Source of the DNA: Hondaea fermentalgiana
Taxonomy: Eukaryota; Sar; Bigyra; Thraustochytrida; Thraustochytriidae
Reading direction: 5' to 3'
Assembly (NCBI GenBank): GCA_014084085.1
Contig: NPFB01000049.1
Coordinates: 200,054 to 264,053 of the forward strand
DNA: 64,000 bases
Translations under genes and position numbers: made by a program
In this document: positions 47,166-56,477 of the stretch, one piece after another
Layout: the number at the start of each line of letters is the position of its first letter
Position numbering within the stretch: the stretch's first letter is position 1
Notes under the pieces: generated by a model
The model's database searches: none
Told to the model about the DNA's origin: nothing
What the model saw: the letters and a program-made list of their open reading frames with translations, nothing else

Positions 47166-48929
47166 TCACTTCTTCTTCTTCTTCGGTTTGGTAGCCGCCT
47201 TCTTTTTCCCTTTCCCAGGGGACGAGGCCCCAGCGCCGGCCTTTTTCTTCTTTTTCGTGGCGCCCGCCTTGCCTTTCTTCTTCTTCCCCTTGCCCTTCTT
47301 GCCTTTGACACCACCCGAAAGTCGCTGAGCAAGGAGAGCAGGGTCTCGTGGGAGCGTGCTTCCCGGAATTGGCAGTCCTTTGCAAGCAAGCTGAAACGGA
47401 AGATCCTGAGGTGTCACGAGCGCTCGGTGCAAAACTTGTGCGGACACTTCGCCCGCAAGACCACGATCGTCAAAGCGCTCGAGAACCCGTTTGCACTCTT
47501 CGAGCTCCTCTCCAGTGCGAGTGGAGAAATAATGAGCCTTGCCGCTCTTTTCCTCTAGCTGATGTGAAGGGGCTCGTTGTCGTGCAGCAGTTTCGTACAC
47601 CTGAAGCTCTTCATCTCCATCCGCGTCCCAAGCTAGTCGTCGATCTCGTTCGTCTCCGCGACGAACCGTGGTGAAGCCTTTGCTTGCTAATTCGGCTTCT
47701 CTTGACTGCAACGCGTCTGCTTCTGGTGAATCAGAAGAGTCTACAGACTTGCCATCGTCACAATCCTCGTTGCTGCGCGCTGCAAAACCGCTCCTTTCTT
47801 TGTCGTCGCTTGCTGTCTTTGCTTCGGCATCCCAAGCATCAGACTTTTCGCGCTGGTTTTCGATAGACGGACGCTGATCTCTCTTGCGCCCCAGACGTCG
47901 CTGTGCAGCAATGTGAGATGGTGCAGCCTGGGCAAATCGCATTGGAGGCTGAACAAAGACAGTCGTATTTGCAGCATCATTTCGACGATCCTTGAACGAG
48001 TGTGCACGACGCACCGGGGCGGCCGACTTTGGGCGCCGTAGTTGCTCTGCTGTGCTGGCGGAATGCTGTCGATACGGGTGGCCAGGAATAGCGGAAGAAT
48101 CGACTGTGGCCTTGAACACTTGAAGATTTCGCTCCATGCGAGCTCTCTGTGCTTCGGAGTCCACCTCGAGACGTCCATCAGTGTCATCTTCCAGACGCTG
48201 ACTCGATTTTCGCGCTGATTTGCAGCCCATGGGCAATGTGGACCCGCGTAATTGCATGCGCATTCGAAGCGTGTTTTCAAAAGCCTGTTCTCGTTGATCT
48301 CGTTCGCGTTCCCAATCACGAAGAGCCTTTCGAACCTGTTCTTCCTGAGCTCTAGAGACCATATCTTTGGTTCTTTTTGCAACCCACATGTGTTCTAGCC
48401 ACTGTTCGGCATCCACCTCGGCTGGCTCGTGACGCGTAAATGCCGATGCCCCATGCCCATAGGCTTTGGCAGACTCAGCAGCTCGCTCACTCGCAATATG
48501 CAATGGGATGCTCTGACTTGCATGAGCGCTCGAGGGGCGACGTCGATTACCAGCATAGCCAGTTGCCGCTTGAGTATTTTGTTCGGCAAGTTTCCCGCGT
48601 GCATGTTTACTCAAGTGAGCGGCCATTGCAGTTACGCGTGCCTCGTGGTCGGTACGCTCTGGTCCACGTTTCATTGAGGCGGCAAGCATATCAAGTTGCT
48701 CGTCGAGACTACTTTGGGTGCGAGAGTACAAACGTCGTGCGTGCGCTTGGTAAAGATTGCGTTTGCGAATTCCCGTCAAGGGATCCGCAGCTTCGCGACT
48801 CCGCAGTCTGTCCATGGCGGAGGCGGGCCGCATTGGCAAAGCCTCAGATCGAGTGACTTGCGCTGCTTGGGCGCCAATAGTCGTGTGTTGCCGCGCGGAC
48901 CATGGTCGCGCGCGGCTGAGGTCTCCCAT
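47166..48929 (-). CDS. Charged protein with Lys-rich tail, unrecognised
   Basis: 587 residues from ATG 48929 (MGDLSRARPWSAR). The protein is polar throughout. The N-terminal third is Arg/Ala/Ser-rich with several RPxSA-like pieces (MRPASAMDR, RRRPSSAHA, RRPKSAAPV), a motif style frequent in microtubule/axonemal proteins. A helix (VAKRTKDMVSRAQEEQVRKALRDWERER) follows. Near the C-terminus EELEECKRVLERFDDRGLAGEVSAQVLHRALV looks like a single helix-loop-helix. The last 60 residues are almost only Lys, Gly and Ala. No family is recognised. The repeated RPSSA motifs and the neighbourhood hint at a microtubule-binding protein, which is inference. Confidence 0.7.
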   Translation of the reverse strand: MGDLSRARPWSARQHTTIGAQAAQVTRSEALPMRPASAMDRLRSREAADPLTGIRKRNLYQAHARRLYSRTQSSLDEQLDMLAASMKRGPERTDHEARVTAMAAHLSKHARGKLAEQNTQAATGYAGNRRRPSSAHASQSIPLHIASERAAESAKAYGHGASAFTRHEPAEVDAEQWLEHMWVAKRTKDMVSRAQEEQVRKALRDWERERDQREQAFENTLRMRMQLRGSTLPMGCKSARKSSQRLEDDTDGRLEVDSEAQRARMERNLQVFKATVDSSAIPGHPYRQHSASTAEQLRRPKSAAPVRRAHSFKDRRNDAANTTVFVQPPMRFAQAAPSHIAAQRRLGRKRDQRPSIENQREKSDAWDAEAKTASDDKERSGFAARSNEDCDDGKSVDSSDSPEADALQSREAELASKGFTTVRRGDERDRRLAWDADGDEELQVYETAARQRAPSHQLEEKSGKAHYFSTRTGEELEECKRVLERFDDRGLAGEVSAQVLHRALVTPQDLPFQLACKGLPIPGSTLPRDPALLAQRLSGGVKGKKGKGKKKKGKAGATKKKKKAGAGASSPGKGKKKAATKPKKKKK

Positions 48930-49601
48930 TAGCGTCCTGCGCAGCCCTCGCGGTTGGCAAGAAGAGACGACTCAGTCCAAAGTCAAAGTTGAGGTAGTCA
49001 AAACTGAGGACAGCCGATGTGAGATAGGTTGAGAGGTTGAGTTGACGATGTATAAAAACTTTCCCGCCAGCGCGAGCTTGTTGCAAGCGAGCATGCAATG
49101 TGCGCGCAGAACTCGCCTCTTTGGTGCGACGACAAGACAGGTAAACGATCACTACAGAAGAAAGAGCGAGCCGAGCCGATGGTGAGCAAGTGACAAAGCA
49201 AAATATGATCGCGGCTAGTCGCTTGGTCCCTTTCTGCGAGGTACACGAAGCAGAACAACACTTGGCCAAACGATGTCGTACTGTCTCGTACTTCCGTGTA
49301 TGAGACGGCTCAATAAAAGACGTTCGGCTTTACAAAAGGGCACACGAGCCCTGGAAGCACCGCGTAGGCGTCCTTCGCCACGTCTGCTGTCTCACTCGCA
49401 ACCTTTGCTGAGCGCCGCCACGCACGTTGCGCAGTGCGTTAGCACGTTCGGTAAGTATTCAAGTCAATCGTGATAGGTATCGTCTTCTGTCTCTCACGTG
49501 GGCCCCTACTAGTCCTTTGCCTTCTTCTTTTTCCTTCTTTATCTTCCCCCTGCCCCCTCCCCCCGCCCTCTGCGGGTCGGTCAAGCAAGGGGTTTCTGGT
49601 G

Positions 49602-49649
<48 letters not shown>

Positions 49650-49771
49650 GACTGTCTGTCAGTATACACGTGCCAGAATGGAGAGAGATTCATGAAACGA
49701 TAGCCGTTGAGGGAACACGGGGAACACTTGAAATTCCTTTCGCTTTCTTGGTTCTTTCTTTAATTTTTCTA
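48930..49771. other. Intergenic region with (TCTG)n microsatellite
   Basis: 842 bp between two reverse-strand genes. Pyrimidine-rich sequence at 49520-49570 leads into the (TCTG)n run. No gene is seen; small frames on both strands come from the repeat. Confidence 0.55.
49603..49660. repeat. (TCTG)n microsatellite
   Basis: About 14 tetramer units with one late interruption (ACTG). It lies roughly 110 bp past the 3' end of the AP endonuclease gene. Confidence 0.95.
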
Positions 49772-51076
49772 TCATGTCTCTTTCGATCTATCTTCGAGCA
49801 CACAAACTACGGGACAGTGGTCACTTACACCTACAGTGGGCTCGTGCAGCACGTAAGTGTCGTGTAAGCGGACCGGGGTGTCCGCGTCGGTAGCCGCAGC
49901 CTCGGCAACGCGACGCGGCATGCAAAAGTAATCGAGCCGATTGCCACGGTTGAAGGGGCGGCCGTTCGTGCGCATGGACCAGTACGTAAAGTGGCCCTTG
50001 GCATCGCCATGCAAATAGCGAAAGGCATCGACGTACTCCATCTCGTGCAAAAATTCGGTAAACGAGGCCCTCTCTTCCGGTGTACTTCCTGCCGTTTTCG
50101 GCACGTGTTTGGCGTCCGGATTCCACACGTCGAGGTCACGGTGAGCGACGTTCAGGTCGCCGCATACAATGCAAGGTAGGCCAGTCTCGGCTTCAAGATC
50201 CCGCAGGTATGAACGAAGGTCAAGGTCCCACTCCTTAGTACGATATTCAAGACGCTTGAGATCTTGCCCCGCATTTGGAACATAGAGTGACACGAGGTTG
50301 CAAAAGGGAAGGCGAGCCGTGATGGCACGGCCCTCACCCTCGTGTTTATCCATTCCGATTCCATATGAGACCTCGCACTTTTCGTATCCATCGGCAACAA
50401 AGAGCGCTGTGCCAGCATAGCCCTTTTTCACCGTCGAGCAGGACCAGAAGCTCGTGTATCCAGGCAAGAGCTTCTCAAAGTCGCCAACATGAGACTCTTG
50501 AATCTTGGTCTCTTGCAAGCAGACAATCTGCGGTTTTTCCTCTTGTGCAAGAGTAGCCAGCATTGCGGGCTGTTTGCGCGCCATGGCTCGCAGGCCGTTC
50601 ACGTTCCACGAAAGGACCTTGAAGAGCTTCGCCTCCTCGCTCGGTACCGCTTTGCGTTCGATCGGTTCGCGCGGGAAAACCGTCTTGCCAGCGTCTCTTT
50701 CCGCCGGCGTTTTCCGCACCCTTTTTGCTGGTGCCTTCTTGGCGCCATCAGCCTCCTCGCCCGCCTTCTTCTTGCTCTTGGAGGTCGTGGTCTTGGTTGT
50801 GGTCTTGGTCGCAGTCTTGGTCGCAGTCTTGGTCGCAGTCTTGGTCGTCTTGACCTCTGGCTCGCCCTTCATGGCCGTCTTCTTTTTCTTGTTCGTCGTT
50901 GCTGTCGTCGTCGTCGTCGTCGACTTCTTCCTCTTGGCGGTGTTCTTGTCCTCGACGTCGGACTTTTGGGCGTCCTTGCCCTCGGCTGCCTTGGTCGCCA
51001 TGCCCCGGGTTGGCCGCGCCATGACGAAGGTGGGATTCTTCACGCTGCGCGAAAGCCCTGCTGCCGCACGCAGCAT
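49772..51076 (-). CDS. APEX1: AP endonuclease, APE1/ExoIII family
   Basis: 434 residues from ATG 51076 (MLRAAAGLSRSVKNPTF), with further in-frame ATGs at 51022 and 51001. The catalytic domain occupies the C-terminal 260 residues: VLSWNVNGLRA, CLQETKIQ (metal Glu), GTALFV, CGDLNVAHRDLDV (catalytic Asp/Asn), NRLDYF and the closing VSDHCPV (catalytic His). The enzyme cuts abasic DNA 5' to the lesion in base-excision repair. The N-terminal extension is Lys/Thr/Ala-rich with a 12-bp repeat giving TATK units (nt about 50795-50860), like histone-H1-type tails. The first 25 residues have Arg, Ser and Ala but no acid, consistent with a mitochondrial presequence; the later ATG would give a nuclear form. 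Confidence 0.93.
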   Translation of the reverse strand: MLRAAAGLSRSVKNPTFVMARPTRGMATKAAEGKDAQKSDVEDKNTAKRKKSTTTTTTATTNKKKKTAMKGEPEVKTTKTATKTATKTATKTTTKTTTSKSKKKAGEEADGAKKAPAKRVRKTPAERDAGKTVFPREPIERKAVPSEEAKLFKVLSWNVNGLRAMARKQPAMLATLAQEEKPQIVCLQETKIQESHVGDFEKLLPGYTSFWSCSTVKKGYAGTALFVADGYEKCEVSYGIGMDKHEGEGRAITARLPFCNLVSLYVPNAGQDLKRLEYRTKEWDLDLRSYLRDLEAETGLPCIVCGDLNVAHRDLDVWNPDAKHVPKTAGSTPEERASFTEFLHEMEYVDAFRYLHGDAKGHFTYWSMRTNGRPFNRGNRLDYFCMPRRVAEAAATDADTPVRLHDTYVLHEPTVGVSDHCPVVCVLEDRSKET

Positions 51077-51253
51077 ACGCGTGGCCGGCCTCCCGACGTC
51101 TCGCGGCGCAGCACGGAGAACGCTGCGAGTCTTCTTGTCGTGGTCGCGGCGGCAGAGAGTGCGGTTCGGGTTGAGTCTTTGGCTTGCCAGAGCCGCCAAT
51201 CAATTGTCGACAGAAACCTAACCACCGCCGAGCGAGCGAGCGCCGGCGCCGCG

Positions 51254-51280
51254 CTTGTGCAGCTTGTGCAGCTTGTGCAG
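51254..51280 (+). repeat. Three tandem copies of a 9-bp unit upstream of the DUF3228-like gene
   Basis: CTTGTGCAG repeated three times, about 30 bases before the ATG at 51312 and preceded by GAGCGAGCGAGC. It lies in the short divergent promoter shared with the AP endonuclease gene. Confidence 0.9.
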
Positions 51281-51311
51281 CGAGGAGGGCGAGAGCGCAG
51301 GCCGCGGCACC

Positions 51312-51941
51312 ATGCAGAAGTTCGTGACGCTCGACAAGTTCGCGCACCGGCAGTTCGTCGCCGCCAAGGAGATGGCGACGCGGGCCGCGCCAGTAGGCAA
51401 GATTGCCTTTGACAAGCAGGCGTTCGAGGACAAGGTCAACGAGGAGATCGAGCGCCGCGGCGGCCTCGACGCGTGTCTGGAGCCCGGATACGCCCCGTTC
51501 TGCAAGCATGTTTTCATGAAGAATTTTTGCGGCGCGCGCACGCTTGATCTCGCCATTACAGAAGGGAACAAGCACCTTCTCCGCACCGCATACGAGGCGC
51601 GTCGCGAGGGAGAACTGCCCGTGCTTGCGCGGTTCTTTGACGTCGCCGATATCGACGAGGTTCCTGAGGCTGAAATGCTTGACATTATCCTCTATTCGCG
51701 CGAGCAAATCAACGTTGAAAATAAGTCCATGGGCGAGGCCGGGGACCCTGATGAAAAGGCACCGTGGGGTATAATTTCGATCAAACCTCAGAATCAAGAC
51801 AAGGAGCTTCCGATGCAACCTATCACCATGCTGCGAAACGCGCTTGGAAAGGAAGAAGGAGGTTCCGGCGTTCCGCTTGATAAAGAATCGTACTTGAAAT
51901 CTGTCGCTTATTGGAGCGAACATGCCGCAATCAAGTCATGA
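51312..51941 (+). CDS. DUF3228-family protein
   Basis: 209 residues from ATG 51312 (MQKFVTLDKFAHRQF). The open frame upstream begins with a TTG inside the 9-bp repeat, so the first ATG is taken. Motifs GYAPFCKHVFMKNFCGARTLDL, then NKHLLRTAYEARREGELPVLARFF, and the late PWGIISIKPQNQDKELPMQPITMLRNALG match DUF3228 as I remember it, a family of small bacterial and algal/protist proteins of unknown function. PMQPITMLRNAL is the usual near-C-terminal signature. No targeting signal or catalytic motif is obvious. Confidence 0.8.
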   Translation: MQKFVTLDKFAHRQFVAAKEMATRAAPVGKIAFDKQAFEDKVNEEIERRGGLDACLEPGYAPFCKHVFMKNFCGARTLDLAITEGNKHLLRTAYEARREGELPVLARFFDVADIDEVPEAEMLDIILYSREQINVENKSMGEAGDPDEKAPWGIISIKPQNQDKELPMQPITMLRNALGKEEGGSGVPLDKESYLKSVAYWSEHAAIKS

Positions 51942-52232
51942 GTGTGACCTTTCGTTGTTTTCATTGTCTATGACAAGAGGGAAAATTGTCACCCTTTAGT
52001 GCGCATAAGTCGACGTCCCTCAAGCGTGTAGTGGTCATGAAGCTGGCTGGTGTCAAGTCATCGCGAGCGAGCGAGCAAGCGAGCGGAATACGTTTCTGAG
52101 ATAAAAAAGAAATGGGAAAGAAGCAATTGGCCTGTTTGCTGACATACTCCTCTCACTTCCAGGTTTGGCTTGAATCAAGTTCTAATTGGATTTCGCTCAA
52201 TATTTATATATGGTGTCATCGTGTCATCTTCT

Positions 52233-55200
52233 TCAATCGAGAGAAGCCAAAGGGGACGGCATCGGGAGAGCCCTAGAGGGACGATAGACGGGCGTCGGAG
52301 GAGCTGGCGGTGTTGAAAATTCGTCGTCATCACTCAGTTGCTGATCCGTACTCGTTGCAAGCTGGTCCTCTTGCTCATCTTGGTGACATTTCTCTTCAAC
52401 AGAACGTTCGCAGTCATGTTCCTCGCCGGGGCTTTTCGACTGCCCCTGGTCTTGATCGGCGCGCGATGCCGAATCTTCGCGCTCACACGGCTGTACAGAG
52501 AACGGATTCAACAATGGGGCGAGCGATACTATGCCCCCAGATTGCGCATTACCGCTCTCCTTGAGCAACGATGCAAGGAGCTTGGACTTGCGGTCGTCCT
52601 CGCCTTGCAGCCAGGCGACAATCTTGAAAGCCTCGCGCATGATTTTGTCCTTTTCCTCTGCAAGTGTGTTGCGCTCTGCGCTAAGCTGAGAGATTGTTCC
52701 ATTCTTGTGCTCGAGGGCTTCAAGAACCCTTTGCTTGTCATCCTGTGCACGATCCGATCTCAGTCGTGCAGCCTCGAGCTCTGCACGAAGACGCGCAATC
52801 TCTGCCCAGTCTTCACTTGCACCACCACGAACGTCGGGAGACTCAACAAAGCCGCCATCCTGGAAACTCTGAAGCGATTGCACGCCGCCTCCAAACGGCG
52901 TACTGGGCGGGCTAAGAAGAAAGGCTTCCAAGGAGTCAATGGTCGCATCGCGCTCTCGCAGTGCTGTCTCCAGGCGATTAATTTGGTTTTGCAGATCCGC
53001 CTGCAGGTCGTGTTCCTCGGAGGTAGCCGATGTTTCCGTCTTTGGTGCGCCTGCGCCTGCGCCTCCGAGAGCAGCTGCAAGGCGGAATGTGGCCGCTGCT
53101 CCAAGCGCGGTCCGCAGATCGCTGCGCAAAATGTCGTGTGATCGCAAGGCCGCCTTGAGCAATAAGACAGCGCCTTGGCGAATACACCGCGCTCTCAAAG
53201 CCCAGGCCCGGGCCTCGCCGACTGCTCGCATCTCGGCGCATAGAGCTGCTCGCGCCGATGCAGCGGCTTCAATCTGAAATCGGTCATGGTCTTTCTCAAG
53301 CGTGCAAACTTCGTGCGCGAGATTAATGGCCTCCCGCTTCAGCCCCGTCTTCTCTTCCTTGAATGCTTCTTGCAGCGCCGACAGCTCTGCGTCGTGCTGA
53401 ATACGCACGTTTGCTTCTTCAGCCTTGGCGAGGCCTAGATCAGCGCGCAGGGCCTCGATCTCCACACTCTGGCGCTGCAGTTTGGTTGTGAACTCCTCTG
53501 CCGCCGTCGCAGCCTGTGCCACGAGAATTTCGTTCTCTTTTTGCATGGCTGCAACGCGGTCTTCAAGTTCCCGATGAGCGCTCAAAGCTGCGGTCTCCGA
53601 AGACGCCGAGCGGACCGAGATTCGCCTTCCATGTTCTTGTAGCTGCTCGATCTGCAGCTGCTGCTCCTCGATCTGGCCCCGCATTTGCAAGATAATCTCG
53701 CGCTGGGCGGCAAGTTCTTCTTGCGCGAGCTCGAGGGCTTGTTGCTTGTCGCGTGACTCTTGGACAAGAGATTTGATAGCGTCCCCTTTGCCGACTGTTT
53801 CGGACGCGAGGATGTTGATGAGTCGTGCCTTTGCACGATTGTCGCGCTGCAGCTGGCCGAACGAGTCTCCGGGCTCTGCAGACGCTCCTGATTCCGAGGC
53901 GAGAGTGGAGACCGTTGATCTCGTGGCGGTCAAAAACGCACTCGATGCACTGCTCGCAGCACTGGCTTCCTCTTGGCCACCATGGAAGCGTCGGGCGGCG
54001 CTACTTCTCATGTCCCCTGTGCTCCTTCTTCGCGAGGCGGCAGCGGTGCTGCACATGCGACTGCTTCTGCGACTTGATCGTCCGCCATGACTGCTTCCAT
54101 CGCTCGGCCCCGCAGTCGCATCGCGGCTCTCATCGATCGTCATTCCGAGTGGCTTTCCGTCGGAACTGCACAATGTGGAGAACGACTGCTTGGAATACTC
54201 TGAGCCGGCAACACTATGCACATCGCCGGCCATAATACCATTGAATCCATGCGAGCTCGCAGTCGAGATCGTCGAGGTGCGACGCGCGCGTTTGGACCGT
54301 CGAATGTTATTACAGAATTCGAGCGTGCCGAGCGTGCCGATCGAGTCTGCCTCGGCGTCACTGACCGTCGCCACGAGGACGACACGCGACGGCTGGAGCA
54401 GAGTTGGCTGCAATACGCGCGTAAGTTTGGAGTCGCGAAAAGGAACATGACCTCCGCGCGCGAGCGTCGACGGCTGGTTGAGCGCGGAAAGTACCTTTTC
54501 GAGGGCCAGGCGAGACTTTTTGATATTGCGCTGATCCTTGTCTTCGCCCCCTTGCGGGTCGGCAAGGTCCACGAGGTCGATTGAGCATTCGTCATCCCAT
54601 GACAGCGTCACGACGAGATGCGAAAGAAAACCTTTGTGCCCACGCATGCGCTTTCGTCGTTTTTGCAAGAGTGAGACAAGCCCCGTCACATCCTCGGCCG
54701 CACGAACTTTAACGCTTGAGCCCTTGGATGCTAAAACATGCTCTTCCTGAGTTTCAGGAGAAATGAGGTCGCGCGTGGTTTCATTCCAGATCTCTGTGCC
54801 AGAAAGGCGGACGGCTGCATGAGGACCACCCATGCGTAGACCAGTGACAACGAGTTCGCGAAGCATCCAGGCAAAATCGTCTCTGTGCGCGCAGCCCTGC
54901 ATGAGAATGAGGCCCGTTTTTTGCGTGCGCTGGCTTTCCTCTACAACCGGACGGACAAGATTGTTGAAAATGTTATCCATGTGTGCGCCTGCATGACTTT
55001 CAGCGACTCGCGCGGGAACTTCATGAACAGCATCGACATCAAACACCTTGAAGCCGGACTGCAGTGCAGTAGAGCTGCAAGCCGTCACGCATCTGTTTTT
55101 AAGACTGCCTCTGGACGATGCTTGGTCTTCTTTGAACTCGTCGTGGAGCAGGTCATCGCTCAAGAGGCTTGCGTCATCGCCCACGCGCGACCCTCGCCTC

Positions 55201-55247
55201 TTGCTCCGCGGCCCTGCTACGAGGCGGACCAAGACCTCCACATTCAT
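52233..55247 (-). CDS. Kinesin-like protein with degenerate motor domain
   Basis: 1004 residues from ATG 55247 (MNVEVLVRLVAG); the frame extends 69 codons upstream as noise. Residues 1-320 follow the kinesin motor layout: VEVLVRL at the start, FKVFDVDAV, DNIFNNLVRPVV, then at the end KVLSALN, VPFRDSKLTRVLQPTL and TLGTLEFCNNI. The ATPase motifs are altered. The P-loop position reads LMQGCAHRDD instead of GQTGSGKT. Switch I reads GFLSH instead of SSRSH. Switch II reads DLADPQGGE instead of DLAGSE. The tail has a Ser-rich linker, a coiled coil at about 540-720 and another at about 860-940. It is therefore a likely non-motile kinesin-fold microtubule binder or scaffold. Confidence 0.83.
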   Translation of the reverse strand: MNVEVLVRLVAGPRSKRRGSRVGDDASLLSDDLLHDEFKEDQASSRGSLKNRCVTACSSTALQSGFKVFDVDAVHEVPARVAESHAGAHMDNIFNNLVRPVVEESQRTQKTGLILMQGCAHRDDFAWMLRELVVTGLRMGGPHAAVRLSGTEIWNETTRDLISPETQEEHVLASKGSSVKVRAAEDVTGLVSLLQKRRKRMRGHKGFLSHLVVTLSWDDECSIDLVDLADPQGGEDKDQRNIKKSRLALEKVLSALNQPSTLARGGHVPFRDSKLTRVLQPTLLQPSRVVLVATVSDAEADSIGTLGTLEFCNNIRRSKRARRTSTISTASSHGFNGIMAGDVHSVAGSEYSKQSFSTLCSSDGKPLGMTIDESRDATAGPSDGSSHGGRSSRRSSRMCSTAAASRRRSTGDMRSSAARRFHGGQEEASAASSASSAFLTATRSTVSTLASESGASAEPGDSFGQLQRDNRAKARLINILASETVGKGDAIKSLVQESRDKQQALELAQEELAAQREIILQMRGQIEEQQLQIEQLQEHGRRISVRSASSETAALSAHRELEDRVAAMQKENEILVAQAATAAEEFTTKLQRQSVEIEALRADLGLAKAEEANVRIQHDAELSALQEAFKEEKTGLKREAINLAHEVCTLEKDHDRFQIEAAASARAALCAEMRAVGEARAWALRARCIRQGAVLLLKAALRSHDILRSDLRTALGAAATFRLAAALGGAGAGAPKTETSATSEEHDLQADLQNQINRLETALRERDATIDSLEAFLLSPPSTPFGGGVQSLQSFQDGGFVESPDVRGGASEDWAEIARLRAELEAARLRSDRAQDDKQRVLEALEHKNGTISQLSAERNTLAEEKDKIMREAFKIVAWLQGEDDRKSKLLASLLKESGNAQSGGIVSLAPLLNPFSVQPCEREDSASRADQDQGQSKSPGEEHDCERSVEEKCHQDEQEDQLATSTDQQLSDDDEFSTPPAPPTPVYRPSRALPMPSPLASLD

Positions 55248-56477
55248 TGCGCTTGCGCTCTTGCGCAGATGATCTCTTGCGTAGTGCAAGCGGCCTAGAG
55301 GTTCCGAGTCGCGCTCACGCTCCGATCGACCCTTGCGCGCCCTGCCTCTAGCTCTTGAACTGTTCAGGACCCGATAGCAGGACCGTGATGTCTCGCGTTG
55401 CAGCCAGATCCGACCAGGGGTATACTGCCGGCACCACGGCGCGCGCACACACACCCGCGCAACAGACTCTCGGGACTCCGCGCTGTTTGCTATGCATTAC
55501 CCGTCCTTTCTCCGCAGGATGCAGCGTCACCAAGCGGGCTGCTCATGTTGGTCGGTCTGTGAGTAGGAGAAGGCTCATAAAAGTTTCAACGGATAGGTAG
55601 TTTCGATGTGTGTACTACATACGAAGGGGAGGAAGGAAGTCTACTTTGGCTTGAAGGGTCAAACGCGACGGCAACTTCGGAGCCTGGAATATTACTAAGC
55701 ATGACGATGAATAAGAAAAGCGGCGGCAAGCGTAAAAACGCTGGCTGGCGTACACAATGCTCACTTCGCTCGGGCCATGGCGCTGTAGAAGTATAAAAAC
55801 GTGCTTGATAAGATGATTTTTTGTATAGAAACCAGTGAGGCTGCCTACGCAGATAGATGATGAAGAAATGAGAAGCAGAGGCTCTGCTCTTTCGAGGGTT
55901 CGCGTGTGCCTCAATCTGCGGAAAGCCATGAACCACCAGACTCATCGTTCGCTCCGTTTTCTCTGCCTTCGCTCCGCTTCCCCTACATTCTCTCCGCTTT
56001 CTCTACATTCTCCAACTCTCTCCGCCCTAGCCCTCCTCCACCATCGCGATCCGCTGCTGCCCTCCCCGGCGCAGTCGACGTATGCGCCACTCGCCGGGCG
56101 AGCGAGCGGGGCTGCCGTTCCCGTTCCCAGGGGTGTGCGCCGGACGCAGCCCCCTCGGATACCGAGGGCGCTCGTGCCGAGCTGCCGGAGAGAGAACGAG
56201 GCGCAGAGCGACGCAGAGCAGAGCAGAGCAGAGCAGATCGCGATCGGAGAGCGCGAGGCGGACGGCGACGGCGACGGCGAGAGCGGCAGCGCGGCCGGGA
56301 GGGCGGTGGATGCTCGCGCGCGGACTCGGCGCGGCGGCGGCGGCAGCAGCGGCGGCGTCCGGCGCGAGGACCGCGAGGCCGAGCGCGGCCTGGGCCAGGA
56401 GGGCCTTGACGTCGACGACGCTGACGCAGACGCCGAGGACGACGAGCAGGACCGCCTCGGGCAGAGGAGGAGACATC
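55248..56477. promoter_or_regulatory. Divergent intergenic region kinesin-like / GS-HQR
   Basis: 1.2 kb. 55580-55900 is AT-richer and contains a TATAAAA string at about 55793. 56080-56470 is GC-rich with a (GAGCA)n run at about 56214-56238. The reductase frame is open through that part from an ATG at 56082; see that gene. No other gene is seen. Confidence 0.4.
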
